NCBI GenBank assembly: GCA_945957605.1
Contig: CAMFLR010000014.1
Location: forward strand, 175,359-239,358
Direction: 5' to 3'
Source of the DNA: an uncultured Isosphaeraceae bacterium
Lineage (GTDB): Bacteria; Planctomycetota; Planctomycetia; Isosphaerales; Isosphaeraceae
DNA length: 64,000 bases
A program made the translations under genes and the position numbers. Numbering within the stretch: the stretch's first letter is position 1; every line of letters starts with the position of its first letter. Below the pieces are notes generated by a model. The model ran no database searches. It saw nothing but the letters and a program-made list of their open reading frames with translations, and was not told the DNA's origin. This document shows, piece after piece, positions 18,002 to 27,210 of the stretch.

Positions 18002-18409
18002 CGAACAAAGTACCAAATAACTCGGCAATCAATACGCTATGCGCGTCGAACGGCTTCTGCAACTCTCCGTTAGGTCCCAGCAAACGCGTGTCCGAACTGA
18101 AGCGGCCTGGGCTAATGTGAAAGTGGTGACTCTGAACCGGCGAGTGCGGCATCGCACGAAACCCGGACACCGTCATCTGCCGAATTGGCAGGCCCCACAG
18201 TAGAGCATCACCGTTCGGCAGCGAACAAAGATTCTACTTCGACCTCCCCGAAACTATGCAAACCGTTTTTCAGAAAATACTTACGGAAGAAAAACATCTT
18301 AGGCACACGCTTTGCTGCCATCGCACGGCCATGCGTCGCGTCTTGTCACCGGGGCGTGACCGTGGGTTGAACCGCATCCGGTTGGTTGAGTGCAGGAGAT
18401 CGGACTCAG
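18002..18409. other. intergenic region upstream of groES
   Basis: About 400 bases that should contain the groESL promoter. I searched by eye for a CIRCE element (TTAGCACTC-N9-GAGTGCTAA) and found none; only an isolated half-like GAGTGC occurs near 18388. A 65-codon minus-strand frame (17979-18176) reads somewhat like natural protein but lacks a ribosome site. Confidence 0.4.
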
Positions 18410-18700
18410 ATGAATCTCAAGCCATTGGGCGATCGGGTTGTTGTGGCACGCGAGGAAGCCAAGGCGACGACGGCGGGCGGCATCGTTCTGCCCGATACCG
18501 CCAAGGATAAGCCCCAGAAGGGCAAAGTCCTGGCCGTCGGCGATGGCCGGATCACCAAGGACGGCAAGCGTCGCGAACTGCAGGTCAAGGTGGGCGACTC
18601 TGTCCTCTTCACCTCGTACGCCGGCGATGAATTCAAGCTCGAGGGCGACAAGAAGGTCCTCTTGATGCGCGAAGACGATATTCTCGCCGTCATCGACTGA
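18410..18700 (+). CDS. groES: co-chaperonin GroES
   Basis: A 96-residue protein. ATG 18410 (MNLKPLGDRVVVAREEAKAT) is the family's usual start, with GGAG about 14 bases upstream; a GTG at 18386 would add eight residues not seen in GroES. Hallmarks: the mobile loop AKATTAGGIVLPDTAKDKPQ that contacts GroEL, GKVLAVGDGR, VKVGDSVLFTSYAGDEF and the C-terminal LLMREDDILAVID. GroES caps the GroEL chamber during ATP-driven protein folding in the cytoplasm. groEL follows 70 bases downstream, so the two form the standard operon. Confidence 0.98.
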   Translation: MNLKPLGDRVVVAREEAKATTAGGIVLPDTAKDKPQKGKVLAVGDGRITKDGKRRELQVKVGDSVLFTSYAGDEFKLEGDKKVLLMREDDILAVID

Positions 18701-18770
18701 CGACCGGCCAATCGTTCACAACACCATTCCGCATAGACACTTAGATCCCTTAAGGGAGAGATAGAACGCC

Positions 18771-20390
<1,620 letters not shown>

Positions 20391-20420
20391 TCGGTTAGAC
20401 CGATTGATTGAAGAATGAAA

Positions 20421-20460
20421 GACCAGGGCTGCCGAGTTTTCGGTGGCCCTGGTCATTTTT
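20421..20460 (+). terminator. groESL terminator
   Basis: Stem GACCAGGGC / GCCCTGGTC (9 pairs) with a 16-base loop, then A and five T, 30 bases after the groEL stop. Confidence 0.88.
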
Positions 20461-20486
20461 ATTACGTGATGAAATACGCCAGAAAA

Positions 20487-21326
20487 CTATTGCGCCGACT
20501 GGAGTTCGCGACGCGCCCGCTTTTCGACCGGCCTAACGCCGCTCGACGGCGTGAACTCGTCGATCAAATGATCGACATCAAGTTCGGCGATCGAATCGAC
20601 GATCGCGTCAGGCTGATAGGCATAGCGCGGCAAGTCTGCACGCGAGGTACCGCCGCTCAGCACGAGGATCGTCTTGAAGCCGAGTTGCAGGCCGCCGAGA
20701 ATGTCGGTCTCCATCGTATCGCCGATAACGACAGTTTGATCGGTCGTGAGCCCAAGCTCTTTGCGAGCGCCTCGAAGCATGACAGGACTGGGCTTGCCGA
20801 CGCTGAACGCCTTCACGCCGCTCGCCGTTTCCAGCATCGCCACGGTCGCACCACAGCCGGGACGCAGGCCCGATTCGGTGGGGCAGTTCGGGTCGAGATT
20901 GGTCGCCACGAGCTTCGCGCCGCCGAGGATCATCTTGAGCGCCTGCTCGACCAGCTCGAAGCTGATCGTTCGCCCTTCGCCGACGACGACGTAGTCGGGA
21001 TCCTTGTCGACGATCGCGTAGCCGTTTTCGTGCAAGGCGGTAAGCAACCCACCCTCGCCGATGACAAACGCGGTGCCGCCAGGCTTCTTCTGTGCGAGAA
21101 ATCTCGCAGTGGCCATCGCGCATGTGTAAACATGTTCGCTGCCGACATCAATGCCTAGCCGTTTCAAGCGTGTCGCAACGTCGCGCCTCGTTCGCTGGCT
21201 GTTGTTCGTCAAGAAGCGAAAGGGAATATCCCTTTGACGCAGGCTCGCAATGAATCGATCTGCGCCCGGAATGAGGTGACCGCCACGATAGATCACCCCG
21301 TCCATATCGATCAAAAATCCGATCAT
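20487..21326 (-). CDS. NagD-like HAD-family sugar/nucleotide phosphatase
   Basis: A 279-residue HAD hydrolase. The start is ATG 21326 (MIGFLIDMDGVIYRGGHLIP), with GAGGAA about 10 bases upstream; the frame continues 61 codons further upstream but that part is not protein-like. Motif I is DMDGV (the first Asp is the nucleophile), motif II is FLTNNSQRT, the type IIA cap follows (DPDYVVVGEGRTISFELVEQ ... TNLDPNCPTESG), then K in VGKPSPVML and motif IV VVIGDTMETDILGG. This is the NagD/p-nitrophenylphosphatase group that dephosphorylates sugar phosphates or nucleoside monophosphates; the exact substrate is unclear. It is convergent with groEL. Confidence 0.9.
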   Translation of the reverse strand: MIGFLIDMDGVIYRGGHLIPGADRFIASLRQRDIPFRFLTNNSQRTRRDVATRLKRLGIDVGSEHVYTCAMATARFLAQKKPGGTAFVIGEGGLLTALHENGYAIVDKDPDYVVVGEGRTISFELVEQALKMILGGAKLVATNLDPNCPTESGLRPGCGATVAMLETASGVKAFSVGKPSPVMLRGARKELGLTTDQTVVIGDTMETDILGGLQLGFKTILVLSGGTSRADLPRYAYQPDAIVDSIAELDVDHLIDEFTPSSGVRPVEKRARRELQSAQ

Positions 21327-21674
21327 CTGTTCACAATTCCTCAGACCTCGAAACTCTGCCGATCGCTCTGACTGATGACTCCTGGGAGAGCAGCCACTGA
21401 AGCGACCAGCGGACCTTTGCAAGCAAAGGTGCGAGCCTTCATTGCAATCGTCGTACCATGCGGAAACCGTGAAGCTAGGCCAGCAATTCGTAAATCGCCT
21501 GAAATTCAAGCCTTACGAAGGAAAACCCGCGAGTTCTCCGGCCTAATCTCGCCGTTTCTCCACGAAGTTCGTGCCCGGTTGCCAAGCGTTTCGCCCGAAG
21601 AATATGCGATTCGCCGCAACTGCAAATCGCCGCATATCATCATGGCTCACGCCAATTTCCAGCGCGATGCGCAT
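21327..21674. other. intergenic region, no gene seen
   Basis: About 350 bases upstream of the phosphatase gene, presumably with its promoter. Plus-strand ORFs here (for example 21375-21740) are not protein-like and overlap the small membrane-protein gene. Confidence 0.35.
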
Positions 21675-21980
21675 TTACATCCAGCCCGGCATCAAACAGC
21701 CAAAATGCAGTCCACACAAGAAGAAGTCGAGAAGTCGTAGCCGGCATTTGCGTCCTTTGGGATCACGGCGTCTACGCCAGAGGACGAGATTCGCAATCAA
21801 TGTGATCGGAAAGAACAGTGCCGAAGCTGCGCCCATGACTTCCGCGGTAAGCCGTCCCGATTCGAACGGCCAGCGTCCGATCGAGCTTACATAGAATGCA
21901 ATCGCGGGCACAATTATTATGAGATGAACACACAAATAGATCCATACCGCGCGATCGCAGCACGCGCCCTGGCTGCGCAT
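21675..21980 (-). CDS. small two-span membrane protein at the end of the kinase operon
   Basis: A 101-residue protein starting 4 bases after the kinase stop codon, which suggests translational coupling. Two hydrophobic helices are visible (VWIYLCVHLIIIVPAIAFYV, about residues 12-31; and ASALFFPITLIANLVLWR, about 52-69), followed by a basic segment (RRRRDPKGRKCRLR) and a Cys/Phe-rich tail. No family recognised. Its position suggests a membrane partner of the upstream Ser/Thr kinase, but that is inference from spacing only. Confidence 0.6.
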   Translation of the reverse strand: MRSQGACCDRAVWIYLCVHLIIIVPAIAFYVSSIGRWPFESGRLTAEVMGAASALFFPITLIANLVLWRRRRDPKGRKCRLRLLDFFLCGLHFGCLMPGWM

Positions 21981-21984
21981 GGTT

Positions 21985-24426
21985 TTATCGTCTCAGGTTG
22001 CGAGCGTCGTTGAGCAGCCGCGTTCGCAGCTCCGCGGCCTTGGGAATCGAGCGGGCCTTGTCGAGACACGCCAGCGCTCGCGAATGATCGCCTTCGGTTA
22101 GATACACCTGTGCCATGAAGTAATTGGCCTGGTCGTCGGTCGGCCGGAGCGCGAGCGCTTTGAGCAGCATCGCCTTGGCACGCTCGTATTGCTTGAGGTT
22201 GTAGTGCAGAAGTCCAAGATTGAGGGCGGCGTTGAAGAAATCGGGCTTGAGCTTGATCGCATGATCGTAGTCACGCATCGCGCGATCTTTTTGATCAAGC
22301 TCTGTAAAAACAAGTGCGCGATTATAGAAACATTCCGGAGATTTGGGTGCGAGCGCAATGCAAGTCTGGAAATCGCCGAGCGCCGTCTGGTAGTGCTTCA
22401 GGCGATACGACGCAATCGCATGATAAAAGTTCGACCAGAAATGGTTGGGCTGGAGTTCGAGTGCCCGCTCGAATGCAAGAATCGCAGTGGAATAGTCGCT
22501 TTCCTGAAGTCGTTTGAGCCCGATATTGCAAAATGTCGCGGGAGAGTCTTCAGGAGCGGCGCCGAGAACTTCTTCGGCTTCGCTCTGCAGAGTCTTCGCC
22601 TCTTCAAGTGCATCGTTCTTGGCAGCAGTAGTCTGTGCCAGACGAGCGTTGAAGTTCGATCCCAGCGTTACAAGGTCGCGCAAGTCTTCGACGATCAGTG
22701 ATGACAATTCACGCTCGGGAACAAGGTGCCCTTCGGACGCGAGAACGCTGTACTGGTCCCAAAGCTCACGCACCTTCAACGGACGAGTCAACTCGCGCTC
22801 ACCGCTTCGCGGTGACTCCGCACCCACGAGAAAGCGAAGTTGTTCGACGAGCGAATGAAGCTCGCGCGCAGAGTGGACCTCTTTCACGGAATCCAGCACG
22901 GCCTGTAATTCCCTCCGCGTGCGTGTAGCCAACGGCCAATACTCAACCTGGCTCAGCCCGCGCTTCGCAATTTGCACGGCATCTTCATAATTCCGCATAT
23001 TTAATTGAACACGTGCAGACAGAACGGCATCCTGAGCACTTGCGAGACGATTGTTGACGAAACCTGCTCCCAAGTAGGCGCCGGCGGCGAGTGCGAGCAG
23101 GCCGATGCTCCAGGCAAGGCCATAGGGACGCCGGCGACGCCACTTCGACCATCGCTCGGGCAGGCTATGATTGCGAACGCCAACGAGCAGTTCGTCATTC
23201 AGGTGCCGTTCGAGGTCCTCGGCAAGTGCTCGCGCGTTGAGATATCGGTCGGCGGGATCGTTTTCGACGCAACGGTCGATGATCGCATGAAGTCCGGGCG
23301 TTACTCTCTCCTGCCCCCGCGGAACGGCGAACGCTTCTTCCATCAGGCGGCCGAGGGCGTAGATATCGGCTCGGCCGTCGACGGCAACTGTCACCGGCCG
23401 ATGATCCTTCACAGCCGCCATCGCCGCGCGTTGCTCGGGCGGCATTGCGTGGGGAGTGCCGCCGACCCATGTGGGAGGCAATGAATCGACCTTCACCGGC
23501 TCGCGCGCGAGGTGGAAGTCGAGAAGCATCGGCGTGCCGTCGGTTGCGATCAGCACATTCGCCGCCTTCACGTCCATGTGCACGAGCCCGCCGTCGTGCG
23601 CTGCGGCAAGCGCGTGGGCGAGTTGCGAGGCGATCCAGGCGATCGAGTCGGCGTAGCTCAATTCCTCGAGCACCAACCGGGCCGTGCCCTGTTTTCGCAG
23701 CTCTTCTCGGACGGGCAACTGTGCCTCAGCGCGGTCGATCGCGTCGATGATCGACTTGCCCGTCGGCCGGCCTTCGACATGAAGACGAATTTGCGCGAAC
23801 ACGGAATCAAGTGTGGTGCCGCCGAGATACGGCATGCAAAGCGCACGCAAATCTTGCTCGGGAAACTCGGGCGCGGCGTAAAGCGGCACGACGTTCGTGT
23901 GCTGCAACCGCGCGAGCGAAACGTGCTCGCCGAGGCCGCGCGCAGTAAGTTTGAGCACGACGTGGCGATCGGCCAGGTCGGGGTCGCGCGCGAGGAACGT
24001 TCTGCCCATCGTCCCGGAGCCGAGAATCGCGACAAGCCGGAACTGCCCGAGGCGGGTCCCAACCTCGGGCCATCGTTGCGGAACGCGCGTACCAGGCGAG
24101 GATGTCACCAGATCGCACGGCTGCACGAGCCGATCGCAGGCCAGCAGCACCGAGAGTTCGTTACGCCAGCGCGGGAAACGAGCGAGGATTTCCGCTTCGG
24201 TCGGCTCGAACATGAAATCCCGGCGTAGCGTGATCTCTTCGTAGATCAGTTGCACCGCGAGTTCGGGATCGTCGGCAAGTTCAGGATGCTCGGCGAACAG
24301 AGTTTCCACGACGGGGCGTTCGCCGCGCTGCCAGGCCTGTGCCATCGACTGTGCGAGCGAGTCGGCCAGGGCTTGCAGTTCGGTTTCGGGCTCGAGGCTT
24401 CGTTCATCGGTCGCGAAGTCGTGCAC
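21985..24426 (-). CDS. membrane Ser/Thr protein kinase with C-terminal TPR repeats
   Basis: An 813-residue protein. After a ~115-residue N-terminal region (common in planctomycete kinases) comes a Hanks-type kinase domain at about 125-410: Gly loop LGSGTMG (135-141), VVLKL (Lys159), catalytic loop LVHMDVKAANVL (His283, Asp285, Lys287, Asn290), metal-binding DFH (303-305) instead of DFG, then GGTPHAMPPEQ and DGRADIYALG. A membrane helix spans about 435-457. The outer part has coiled segments and at least four TPR units in the last ~190 residues (AILAFERALELQPNHFWSNF, YNLKQYERAKAMLLKALALR). It starts 21 bases after the ECF sigma gene, the standard planctomycete sigma/kinase pairing. Kinase activity is likely but the DFG Gly is replaced. 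Confidence 0.9.
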   Translation of the reverse strand: MHDFATDERSLEPETELQALADSLAQSMAQAWQRGERPVVETLFAEHPELADDPELAVQLIYEEITLRRDFMFEPTEAEILARFPRWRNELSVLLACDRLVQPCDLVTSSPGTRVPQRWPEVGTRLGQFRLVAILGSGTMGRTFLARDPDLADRHVVLKLTARGLGEHVSLARLQHTNVVPLYAAPEFPEQDLRALCMPYLGGTTLDSVFAQIRLHVEGRPTGKSIIDAIDRAEAQLPVREELRKQGTARLVLEELSYADSIAWIASQLAHALAAAHDGGLVHMDVKAANVLIATDGTPMLLDFHLAREPVKVDSLPPTWVGGTPHAMPPEQRAAMAAVKDHRPVTVAVDGRADIYALGRLMEEAFAVPRGQERVTPGLHAIIDRCVENDPADRYLNARALAEDLERHLNDELLVGVRNHSLPERWSKWRRRRPYGLAWSIGLLALAAGAYLGAGFVNNRLASAQDAVLSARVQLNMRNYEDAVQIAKRGLSQVEYWPLATRTRRELQAVLDSVKEVHSARELHSLVEQLRFLVGAESPRSGERELTRPLKVRELWDQYSVLASEGHLVPERELSSLIVEDLRDLVTLGSNFNARLAQTTAAKNDALEEAKTLQSEAEEVLGAAPEDSPATFCNIGLKRLQESDYSTAILAFERALELQPNHFWSNFYHAIASYRLKHYQTALGDFQTCIALAPKSPECFYNRALVFTELDQKDRAMRDYDHAIKLKPDFFNAALNLGLLHYNLKQYERAKAMLLKALALRPTDDQANYFMAQVYLTEGDHSRALACLDKARSIPKAAELRTRLLNDARNLRR

Positions 24427-24447
24427 GCCCGCTCTCCGTCCTTTGCG

Positions 24448-25053
24448 CTACGGCTGATCCATCTCCTGCCTGTCATTCGGCTTGAGAACCGAATTCGGCT
24501 CCTGGGCAATCCGGCTTGCGAGTTGCGCCAGAATCCGTCGCACGCTGCCTGGGTTCAAACCTGTTCTCGCACCAATTTCTGTCGCTGCCAACCCTTGCCG
24601 CCGCAACCGCAGTAACTCGCGGTGAGCCGGCGGACACAATTCGAGCATCCGGTTCCACAATTCCTCGGCTTCTTCGACCTGGCTCGGCGGCGGCGTCCGA
24701 GTTTCGGGCACCGTGCCAACCGCGTCGGACGCGATCGATCGCTCGATATCGACGGCGCGGCGATTCGAGCGCAGGCGGTCGATGAAACGGTTGAGCGTCG
24801 CACGCACGAGGAAGTTTTTCAGGTGCGCGGGGCTGTCGAAACGACGGACGCCTTGACGCAGATGATCGAGCACATCGACCCAGACTGATTGCACGATGTC
24901 GACCGAGTCGAACTTCGGCCGGAATTTCGGCCGGATGCGTTGGCGGACGACCATGCGCAGGTAGGGTTCGTAGGTCCGGAAGACCTCGGACGCTGCCGCT
25001 TCGTCACCCTCGGAGAGCAGGCGGATTAGTTGCGCCTCGTTGTCGTCCATCAT
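24448..25053 (-). CDS. ECF-type RNA polymerase sigma factor
   Basis: A 201-residue ECF sigma factor of the planctomycete type linked to Ser/Thr kinases. Region 2 is visible at about residues 20-95 (YEPYLRMVVRQRI, FDSVDIVQSVWVDVLDHLRQ, AHLKNFLVRATLNRFIDRLR) and region 4 at about 130-185 (LWNRMLELCPPAHRELLRLR, helix-turn-helix GLAATEIGARTGLNPGSVRR). GGAGAG stands before the ATG pair. No anti-sigma gene adjoins; in this class control is thought to pass through the kinase encoded next in the operon. It directs polymerase to unknown promoters. Confidence 0.92.
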   Translation of the reverse strand: MMDDNEAQLIRLLSEGDEAAASEVFRTYEPYLRMVVRQRIRPKFRPKFDSVDIVQSVWVDVLDHLRQGVRRFDSPAHLKNFLVRATLNRFIDRLRSNRRAVDIERSIASDAVGTVPETRTPPPSQVEEAEELWNRMLELCPPAHRELLRLRRQGLAATEIGARTGLNPGSVRRILAQLASRIAQEPNSVLKPNDRQEMDQP

Positions 25054-25089
25054 TCTCTCCGAACCTCTCCTCGAGCAGCGCGGCAGACC

Positions 25090-26736
25090 TTACCGCCTGC
25101 GGCGTCCGCGTAGCGAATCGACCATTGAGGCGTTCACTAGAGCCATACGGAAACTGGTTCGCGTTCTGCTCCGTCGTGCGATCTCAGAAAACGCGACAGT
25201 GAGCCCCGCACCAATCACCCACGGCATGTAAGCTGGGTCGGGAGTAGACTCGCTTACTGTGCCGAGCAGGTCGTCGAAGCCGATGAGGAGCTGATCGACG
25301 GCCGCCGCCCACGCAGCAGCGTCGAGCGGCATGGTTGAAAGGCTCAGATCCGAAGCGCTGTGTGGCAGGTCGGTATCGGCCACGGGGACGACGAGCGACG
25401 TTTCCTCGGCCGAGATCGAATCCGGGCTCACCACAACGCTTTCTTGCGAACCATCCCCTTCTGTGGAACGCAAACCACTCGTGCGCGTCGACAGGCCATA
25501 TTGTGTGCCACCGTCCGCCATGTTCAACGTATTGGCGGAGAGCAACTGGAGCGACTTGCCGTTGATCGCCAGCGGCACCTGCGAGATAGGTTGCGAATAG
25601 AGCCCGACCTGGTTGGGGATGGCGATCGCCACGGCGACGCTTGGCCCCGCGGCCATTCCCGAGCCTGAGCTGCTGGTTTGAACGACCGTCGAGGCGTTGT
25701 TCGACGCGCTGCTTCGGTCTTCGTGCGAACTCGACGGCCCGGCGCTGCTCAATTCACCGTGCACGATGGCGCGGAATGAGATATTCGGCCCTGGGTTCAT
25801 CACCGGCGGAGGCGGATCTTCGTTTTGGCTCTGATTCTGCTGGACCGAAGTCGATTGCGCCTGCGAATACTGACCAATCTGGCTCTGGGCCGCATTTTCG
25901 CCCTGAGGCCCCTGCCCGTTTCCGTACCCATTCGAGATCTGGTAGTTAGGATGCGCCCAACTATCATGCGAGGGAGGCGGAGGCGCTGCCTGAAACTGTG
26001 GTGTCTGGGGAGCCGTCGTGCTGGCGTTCGAGGTGGACGTCGAAGTCGAAGGCGACGAATTCAACGTGCCAGCCGGGGGCGTTTGCGGATCGAGCGACGT
26101 AGTCGACGGTGATCCGTTCGACGAACCGTATCCCATGTGCGCCAGGAAATCGCCGACGTGGCCCCAGAACAAGGGTCGCGCGACAATGACCGTGCCGGAA
26201 TCGGTTCCAAGCGGGGCGATCGTCGCGGTCGCAAACGCCGAGCCCGATCCATCGCCGCTAGTCCATGCCATTCCCGCGTGATCGGGATGGCCGGAGAAAA
26301 CCGTCATGCCGTCGGTTGAGTCGGGCGAAACGCTGGTTGTTGTCAGTCCCGAAGGACCGTTGCCGTCAGTTCCAAACGTATAACTCCCACGAGCGGCGAA
26401 CACCGGAATCGCCGGCACGGCGATGAGGAGCGTGGGCGAAGCCACCGGGCTCGCCGACGCGCCATCTTGTCCCTGCGAATCGCCAGCGGAAGGACTGACG
26501 GCGATCACTTGAAACGCGACGGGAGCCGCCTTGAGCGAAGCGTTCGAATCTGACTGGGAGTTCTGATTTGAAGGCGCAATGTCAGAATGAAGGGTGCCCG
26601 AGGTATAGGTGGGATTGGCGAACGTGGGGGTTTGTGGCCCCCATGCGCTCAAGAGGACGCGACCTTCCAAACAGGCAATGCCTGCACCCAGGCTGCCCGT
26701 GGCAATCGCGCTTCGTCGAATCCGCTGCCTCGCCAT
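25090..26736 (-). CDS. exported Ser/Thr/Pro-rich protein with LEPR-XLL-like motif and C-terminal membrane helix
   Basis: A 548-residue, low-complexity protein rich in Ser, Thr, Pro, Gln and Asn. The N-terminus (MARQRIRRSAIATGSLGAG, then IACLEGRVLLSAWG) carries the LEPR-XLL-type export motif. The middle (about residues 200-350) is Gln/Ser/Pro-rich and probably disordered. Near the C-terminus MPWVIGAGLTVAFSEIA is a likely membrane helix followed by a basic tail (RRSRTRTSFRMALV ... RGRRRR). The ECF sigma gene starts 36 bases downstream, then the kinase, so this is the first gene of a four-gene operon. It could be the envelope input of that signalling unit; this is inference from order only. Confidence 0.72.
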   Translation of the reverse strand: MARQRIRRSAIATGSLGAGIACLEGRVLLSAWGPQTPTFANPTYTSGTLHSDIAPSNQNSQSDSNASLKAAPVAFQVIAVSPSAGDSQGQDGASASPVASPTLLIAVPAIPVFAARGSYTFGTDGNGPSGLTTTSVSPDSTDGMTVFSGHPDHAGMAWTSGDGSGSAFATATIAPLGTDSGTVIVARPLFWGHVGDFLAHMGYGSSNGSPSTTSLDPQTPPAGTLNSSPSTSTSTSNASTTAPQTPQFQAAPPPPSHDSWAHPNYQISNGYGNGQGPQGENAAQSQIGQYSQAQSTSVQQNQSQNEDPPPPVMNPGPNISFRAIVHGELSSAGPSSSHEDRSSASNNASTVVQTSSSGSGMAAGPSVAVAIAIPNQVGLYSQPISQVPLAINGKSLQLLSANTLNMADGGTQYGLSTRTSGLRSTEGDGSQESVVVSPDSISAEETSLVVPVADTDLPHSASDLSLSTMPLDAAAWAAAVDQLLIGFDDLLGTVSESTPDPAYMPWVIGAGLTVAFSEIARRSRTRTSFRMALVNASMVDSLRGRRRR

Positions 26737-27210
26737 ACTGACCCCCTTCGTCAGGGCCTGCCCGTTTTCCGACGCTTCATCCTATCCAAAAACGCAATTC
26801 TCAACCAGAGCGTCTCGCAGGAGCTGAGTTGTCGCGAAGATGTCTTGATGTGACGGAAACGAATACCCTAAGCCGCCCCTGCGAAAGAGGTTTGGCCTCT
26901 TCTGAACATCGTCGAAATCGTCTGTGGGAGGCGACGATGATCAACTAAACTTGACACTCTTTTACAACCGCCGAGTGTCCAATTCGTTTCGTCGTCGTTG
27001 AACGAATCACGGTGTATTACGGTCTACGAATGGAACAGTTCAGGTCGCGCGCACTTTTTTAATGAGTTTTTTGATTTTCGGGAGCTGACCGCCATACCAT
27101 GAATCGTATCATTTAGCCCTTGTGCAGTCCATGCGTGCAAGCTACGATTCACACAGTGTCGCTAATTCCCCCCTTGCGGCAGCTCGACTCCTTATGAGGA
27201 GGTCCCGTCT
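26737..27210. promoter_or_regulatory. divergent promoter region with an inverted repeat
   Basis: About 470 AT-richer bases between the minus-strand sigma/kinase operon and the plus-strand Hint genes. TTGACACTC (26951-26959) and GAGTGTCCAA (26973-26982) form an imperfect inverted repeat with a 13-base spacer, loosely like a repressor operator. TTGACA could also serve as a -35 box. GAGGAGG at about 27196-27202 is the ribosome site for the gene at 27211. Confidence 0.4.

Noticed and set aside
17979..18176. 65-codon minus-strand ORF upstream of the propeller-like gene
   Set aside because: Composition is plausible and it could be a remnant N-terminus in another frame, but there is no ribosome site, no recognisable family, and it overlaps the start of the neighbouring gene.
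18380..18400. CIRCE operator before groES
   Set aside because: Only one half-like GAGTGC is present, without the inverted partner at the right spacing.
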